A DNA stretch of 8,061 bases from Pseudomonadota bacterium (GTDB taxonomy: Bacteria; Pseudomonadota; Gammaproteobacteria; Burkholderiales; Burkholderiaceae_C): positions 1 through 8,061 of the forward strand of contig JAEWPH010000020.1 of the NCBI GenBank assembly GCA_023460715.1, given 5' to 3'. A program made the translations under genes and the position numbers. Under the pieces are notes generated by a model. The model did no database searches and had not been told where the DNA came from. It worked only from the letters and a program-made list of their open reading frames with translations. Shown here piece by piece: positions 6,318-8,061 of the stretch. How positions within the stretch are numbered: the first letter of the stretch is position 1; each line of letters opens with the position of its first letter.

Positions 6318-6378
6318 TCAAGCCCAATCGGGCTCCAGCGCTTTTAAATCCAGCGCGGGCAGCTATCAAATCAGGAGT
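6318..6378. repeat. Second interspersed-repeat copy after trhP, with small hairpin
   Basis: This AT-enriched patch lies about 55 bases after the trhP stop. The string agcgcgggcagctat (6352-6366) matches 13 of 15 bases of agcgcaagcagctat read on the minus strand of the repeat at 2729-2743. It is preceded by ccagcgc (6335-6341), much as ccaagcg precedes the other copy. Just before it is a small stem AGCCC-AATC-GGGCT (6321-6334) followed seven bases later by TTTT, which could serve as a weak terminator for trhP. Repeat similarity is seen directly; membership of a Comamonadaceae-wide repeat family is from memory. Confidence 0.5.
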
Positions 6379-6390
6379 TAGGCCACCAAG

Positions 6391-6456
6391 CAGGTGCAGG
6401 GTCTACTCCCGCCTTCCAGGGCCCGCGGCCCGACGGTTCGAGCCTGTCGCGCCTGC
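6391..6456 (+). other. tRNA-like folded segment (not a normal tRNA)
   Basis: CAGGTGC (6391-6397) pairs over 7 bases with GCGCCTG (6449-6455), one pair being G-U. Directly inside the 3' strand is a perfect T-arm shape: GACGG (6432-6436), loop TTCGAGC fitting the TTCRANY rule, then CTGTC (6444-6448). Between them lie two more small hairpins, GGG/CCC (6399-6410) and GGGCC-CGC-GGCCC (6419-6431). The total is 66 bases. There is no 7-base anticodon loop, no D-loop GG and no CCA (the next bases are CTC), so it cannot be a functional tRNA as written. It may be a decayed tRNA, a tRNA-like RNA, or chance pairing in GC-rich DNA. Confidence 0.2.
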
Positions 6457-6470
6457 CTCGTACGCGAGGC
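6455..6470. terminator. GCCTCG-TACG-CGAGGC hairpin in convergent gap
   Basis: A perfect 6-bp stem (6455-6460 with 6465-6470) is closed by a TACG loop, which belongs to the stable UNCG class when read on the plus strand. It lies between trhP (+) and the DUF3079 gene (-), 21 bases beyond the latter's stop. There is no T-run on either side, so a terminator role is only possible. It shares base 6455 with the tRNA-like fold. Confidence 0.3.
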
Positions 6471-6491
6471 CACCCGGGAACTGGGCTGCCG

Positions 6492-6743
6492 CTACAGTTC
6501 CGCGGGCGCATGCGGGGCGATATCGGTGGACGCCTGCGTGCCGCACCCTTTGCCCTGCGCAGAGCCGCCCGTGCCCGGAGCGCTCCACTCCGCCCAGTCG
6601 TCACCGAACAGCTCCATCGGGTGTTGCGTGCGCTCCGACCCGTTGCCGCACAGCATCGACCCGGCCGCGCAGTACTTGTCGCACCCCCAGCAGTTGCGTT
6701 CGGGGTGCGGCGGATGGATGGGGAATTTCTTCGAGGTGGCCAT
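6492..6743 (-). CDS. DUF3079 family small cysteine protein
   Basis: This gene encodes an 83-residue protein matching what I know of DUF3079, a family of unknown function found mainly in proteobacteria. The conserved core is MATSKKFPIHPPHPERNCWG, then CDKYCAAGSMLCGNG, then RTQHPMELFGDDWAEW (residues 38-53). Four cysteines, C18, C21, C25 and C32, form CxxCxxxCx6C, a plausible site for zinc or an Fe-S cluster; this is inference. Residues 54-83 are a Gly/Ala/Pro-rich tail with one further cysteine (C67), apparently longer than the usual family member and perhaps dispensable. The ATG at 6743 has AGGGGA 11 bases upstream. A longer in-frame start at 6824 adds a Pro/Ala/Arg-rich extension without family features and is rejected. 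It lies downstream of acnB on the same strand, but the acnB terminator intervenes, so it is probably transcribed alone. Confidence 0.85.
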   Translation of the reverse strand: MATSKKFPIHPPHPERNCWGCDKYCAAGSMLCGNGSERTQHPMELFGDDWAEWSAPGTGGSAQGKGCGTQASTDIAPHAPAEL

Positions 6744-6973
6744 GGCGTTTGCGGTCCCCTGGCGGCGCGCTGCCGGAGCCGGTGCACGGGCCGGCGCCGC
6801 AGGGAACGCCACCAGTGTGCGCACATGCGCCCCTCAGGGATTTGCTCCCGATCAAGGTGGCCCCCGCTTCTTCCCTTTGCCTTCCACCGTCTGGCCGCCG
6901 CTGGGCTGCACTTCGCCCGCTGCCGAACGTTGTCACTGCCTTGCCATGGCGCCACACCCGCCCCGCAGAAACC
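6744..6973. other. Intergenic region upstream of DUF3079 gene
   Basis: This stretch lies between the acnB terminator and the DUF3079 start and should hold the promoter for the latter. I see no clear -35/-10 pair. A perfect 10-base palindrome TGTGCGCACA (6816-6825) lies about 73 bases upstream of the ATG and could be a regulator site or chance. A minus-strand open stretch at 6855-6932 has no ATG and a recognisable stop but no convincing start or ribosome site, so no gene is called. Confidence 0.35.
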
Positions 6974-6999
6974 ACAAAGCCCGCCGAAGCGGGCTTTGT
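6974..6999 (-). terminator. acnB: Intrinsic terminator of acnB with UUCG loop
   Basis: An 11-bp perfect stem, ACAAAGCCCGC and GCGGGCTTTGT, is closed on the minus strand by TTCG between C and G, the classic ultra-stable cUUCGg tetraloop. The descending arm ends in CUUUGU and is followed by GGTTTC, giving a modest U-rich tail. It begins 45 bases after the acnB stop. The symmetric A/T ends suggest it could also stop plus-strand transcription. Confidence 0.85.
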
Positions 7000-7043
7000 T
7001 CAGAGGCTTGCCTCACCGACCGGGGCCGGTGCAGCGCGCCGGA

Positions 7044-8061
7044 TCAGCAGGCCGGAGCGGCCTCGGCCTTGGCCTTCTCCGCGTACTCCTCGATCTGGTC
7101 GAAGTTCATGTAGCGGTACACGCTGGCCTTGTCCGCGTCGATGATGCCCATCTCCTTGAGGTACTCCTCCTTGGTGGGCAGCTTGCCGATGCGCGAGGCG
7201 ATGGCGGCCAGCTCGGCCGAGCCCAGGAACACGTTGGTGTTCTTGCCCAGGCGGTTCGGGAAGTTGCGGGTGGAGGTGGAGATCACCGTCGCGCCTTCGC
7301 GCACCTGTGCCTGGTTGCCCATGCACAGCGAGCAGCCCGGCATTTCGGTGCGCGCACCGGCCGTGCCGAAGGCAGCGTAGTGGCCTTCCTTGATCAGCTC
7401 GTTCTGGTCCATCTTGGTGGGAGGTGCCACCCACAGCTTCACAGGAATATCGCGCTGACCGCCCAGCAGCTTGGCAGCTGCACGGAAGTGGCCGATGTTG
7501 GTCATGCACGAGCCGATGAAGGCTTCGTCGATCTTGGTGCCAGCCACTTCGGACAGGAACTTGGCATCGTCCGGATCGTTCGGGCAGCAGACGATGGGTT
7601 CCTTGATGTCGGCCAAGTCGATCTCGATGACGGCGGCGTATTCGGCGTCCTTGTCGGCTTCGAGCAGGTCGGGCTTGGCCAGCCAGGCTTCGACCTTCTC
7701 GATGCGGCGCTGCAGCGTCTTCGCGTCCTGGTAACCGTCGGCGATCATGTTCTTCATCAGAACGATGTTCGACGTCAGGTACTCCTTGATCGGCTCGGGG
7801 TTGAGCTTGATCGTGCAACCGGCGGCAGAACGCTCGGCAGAGGCGTCGGACAGCTCGAATGCTTGTTCGACCTTCAGGTCTGGCAGACCTTCGATTTCCA
7901 GGATGCGACCCGAGAACTCGTTGATCTTGCCGGCCTTGGCAACGGTCAGCAGACCTTGCTTGATGGCGTACAGAGGAATGGCGTGCACCAGGTCGCGCAG
8001 AGTCACGCCAGGCTGCATTTCACCCTTGAAGCGCACCAGGATGGACTCAGGCATGTCCAGA
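7044..8061 (-). CDS. acnB: Aconitate hydratase B, C-terminal part (5' end beyond window)
   Basis: This is aconitase B, the TCA-cycle enzyme interconverting citrate and isocitrate (also 2-methylisocitrate) through a [4Fe-4S] cluster. The frame is open to the right edge, so the visible 338 residues are about the last 40% of a protein usually near 860 residues. They follow E. coli AcnB closely: [66 protein letters not shown] and [10 protein letters not shown]. The three cluster cysteines are all present: one in [15 protein letters not shown] (codon 7506-7508) and two in [10 protein letters not shown] (codons 7332-7334 and 7323-7325). The active-site strand [12 protein letters not shown] is intact. 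The C-terminus ends AEAAPAC, so the last residue is an extra cysteine. The ATG at 8054 is internal and not the start. AcnB is known elsewhere to act as a post-transcriptional regulator when iron is low. Confidence 0.97.
   Translation of the reverse strand, partial: LDMPESILVRFKGEMQPGVTLRDLVHAIPLYAIKQGLLTVAKAGKINEFSGRILEIEGLPDLKVEQAFELSDASAERSAAGCTIKLNPEPIKEYLTSNIVLMKNMIADGYQDAKTLQRRIEKVEAWLAKPDLLEADKDAEYAAVIEIDLADIKEPIVCCPNDPDDAKFLSEVAGTKIDEAFIGSCMTNIGHFRAAAKLLGGQRDIPVKLWVAPPTKMDQNELIKEGHYAAFGTAGARTEMPGCSLCMGNQAQVREGATVISTSTRNFPNRLGKNTNVFLGSAELAAIASRIGKLPTKEEYLKEMGIIDADKASVYRYMNFDQIEEYAEKAKAEAAPAC

Noticed and set aside
6852..6911. 19-codon minus-strand frame from a GTG, ending in a basic GKGKKRG stretch
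   Set aside because: The sequence looks somewhat protein-like, but it has no ATG, no ribosome site and no family I recognise; too short to support.
6371..6955. 194-codon minus-strand frame overlapping the DUF3079 gene
   Set aside because: It contains the DUF3079 gene in another frame and translates to Arg/Pro-rich sequence without a domain.
1..8061. Mobile elements, CRISPR arrays, phage genes or an undescribed defence system
   Set aside because: No transposase, integrase, spaced direct-repeat array or defence-type domain was seen on either strand; the genes are chromosomal housekeeping and regulatory genes.

Overview
The window is a GC-rich stretch of a bacterial chromosome, most likely from a betaproteobacterium of the family Comamonadaceae (Acidovorax or Diaphorobacter-like). 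This is inferred from the overall GC bias, the RegB/RegA, TrhP, DUF3079 and AcnB protein types, and two intergenic elements that resemble a short interspersed repeat I associate with that family. No search was run. All recognisable genes look intact apart from the two cut by the window edges, and there is no transposase, phage gene or CRISPR array.

Left part (1-2713, + strand): the 3' part of a SURF1-family cytochrome oxidase assembly gene overlaps a membrane histidine kinase of the RegB/PrrB/RoxS type. Four bases later comes its RegA/PrrA/RoxR-type response regulator. The three genes look like one transcription unit that links terminal-oxidase assembly to redox sensing. A 100-bp convergent gap (2714-2813) follows and carries an inverted-repeat element.

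Middle (2814-6262): a TauE/SafE-type membrane exporter on the - strand is divergent from a LysR-type regulator on the + strand. The 218-bp space between them holds a 21-bp imperfect palindrome that could be the operator. Downstream, on the + strand, is trhP (yegQ), a U32-family Fe-S protein for 5-hydroxyuridine formation at tRNA position 34. Its start codon has no Shine-Dalgarno sequence and sits just behind a strong hairpin.

Right part (6263-8061): a 229-bp convergent gap holds a second copy of the interspersed repeat, a stretch that folds into a truncated tRNA-like shape, and a UACG hairpin. Then come two - strand genes: a small DUF3079 protein with a four-cysteine motif, and the 3' third of acnB (aconitase B), which ends in a clear UUCG-loop intrinsic terminator.

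Most of the window is ordinary housekeeping and respiratory-control content. I do not see a clearly new multi-gene system. The items most worth a second look are the uncharacterised cysteine protein DUF3079, the tRNA-like fold, the interspersed repeat at gene 3' ends, and the divergent exporter/LysR pair with its palindrome.
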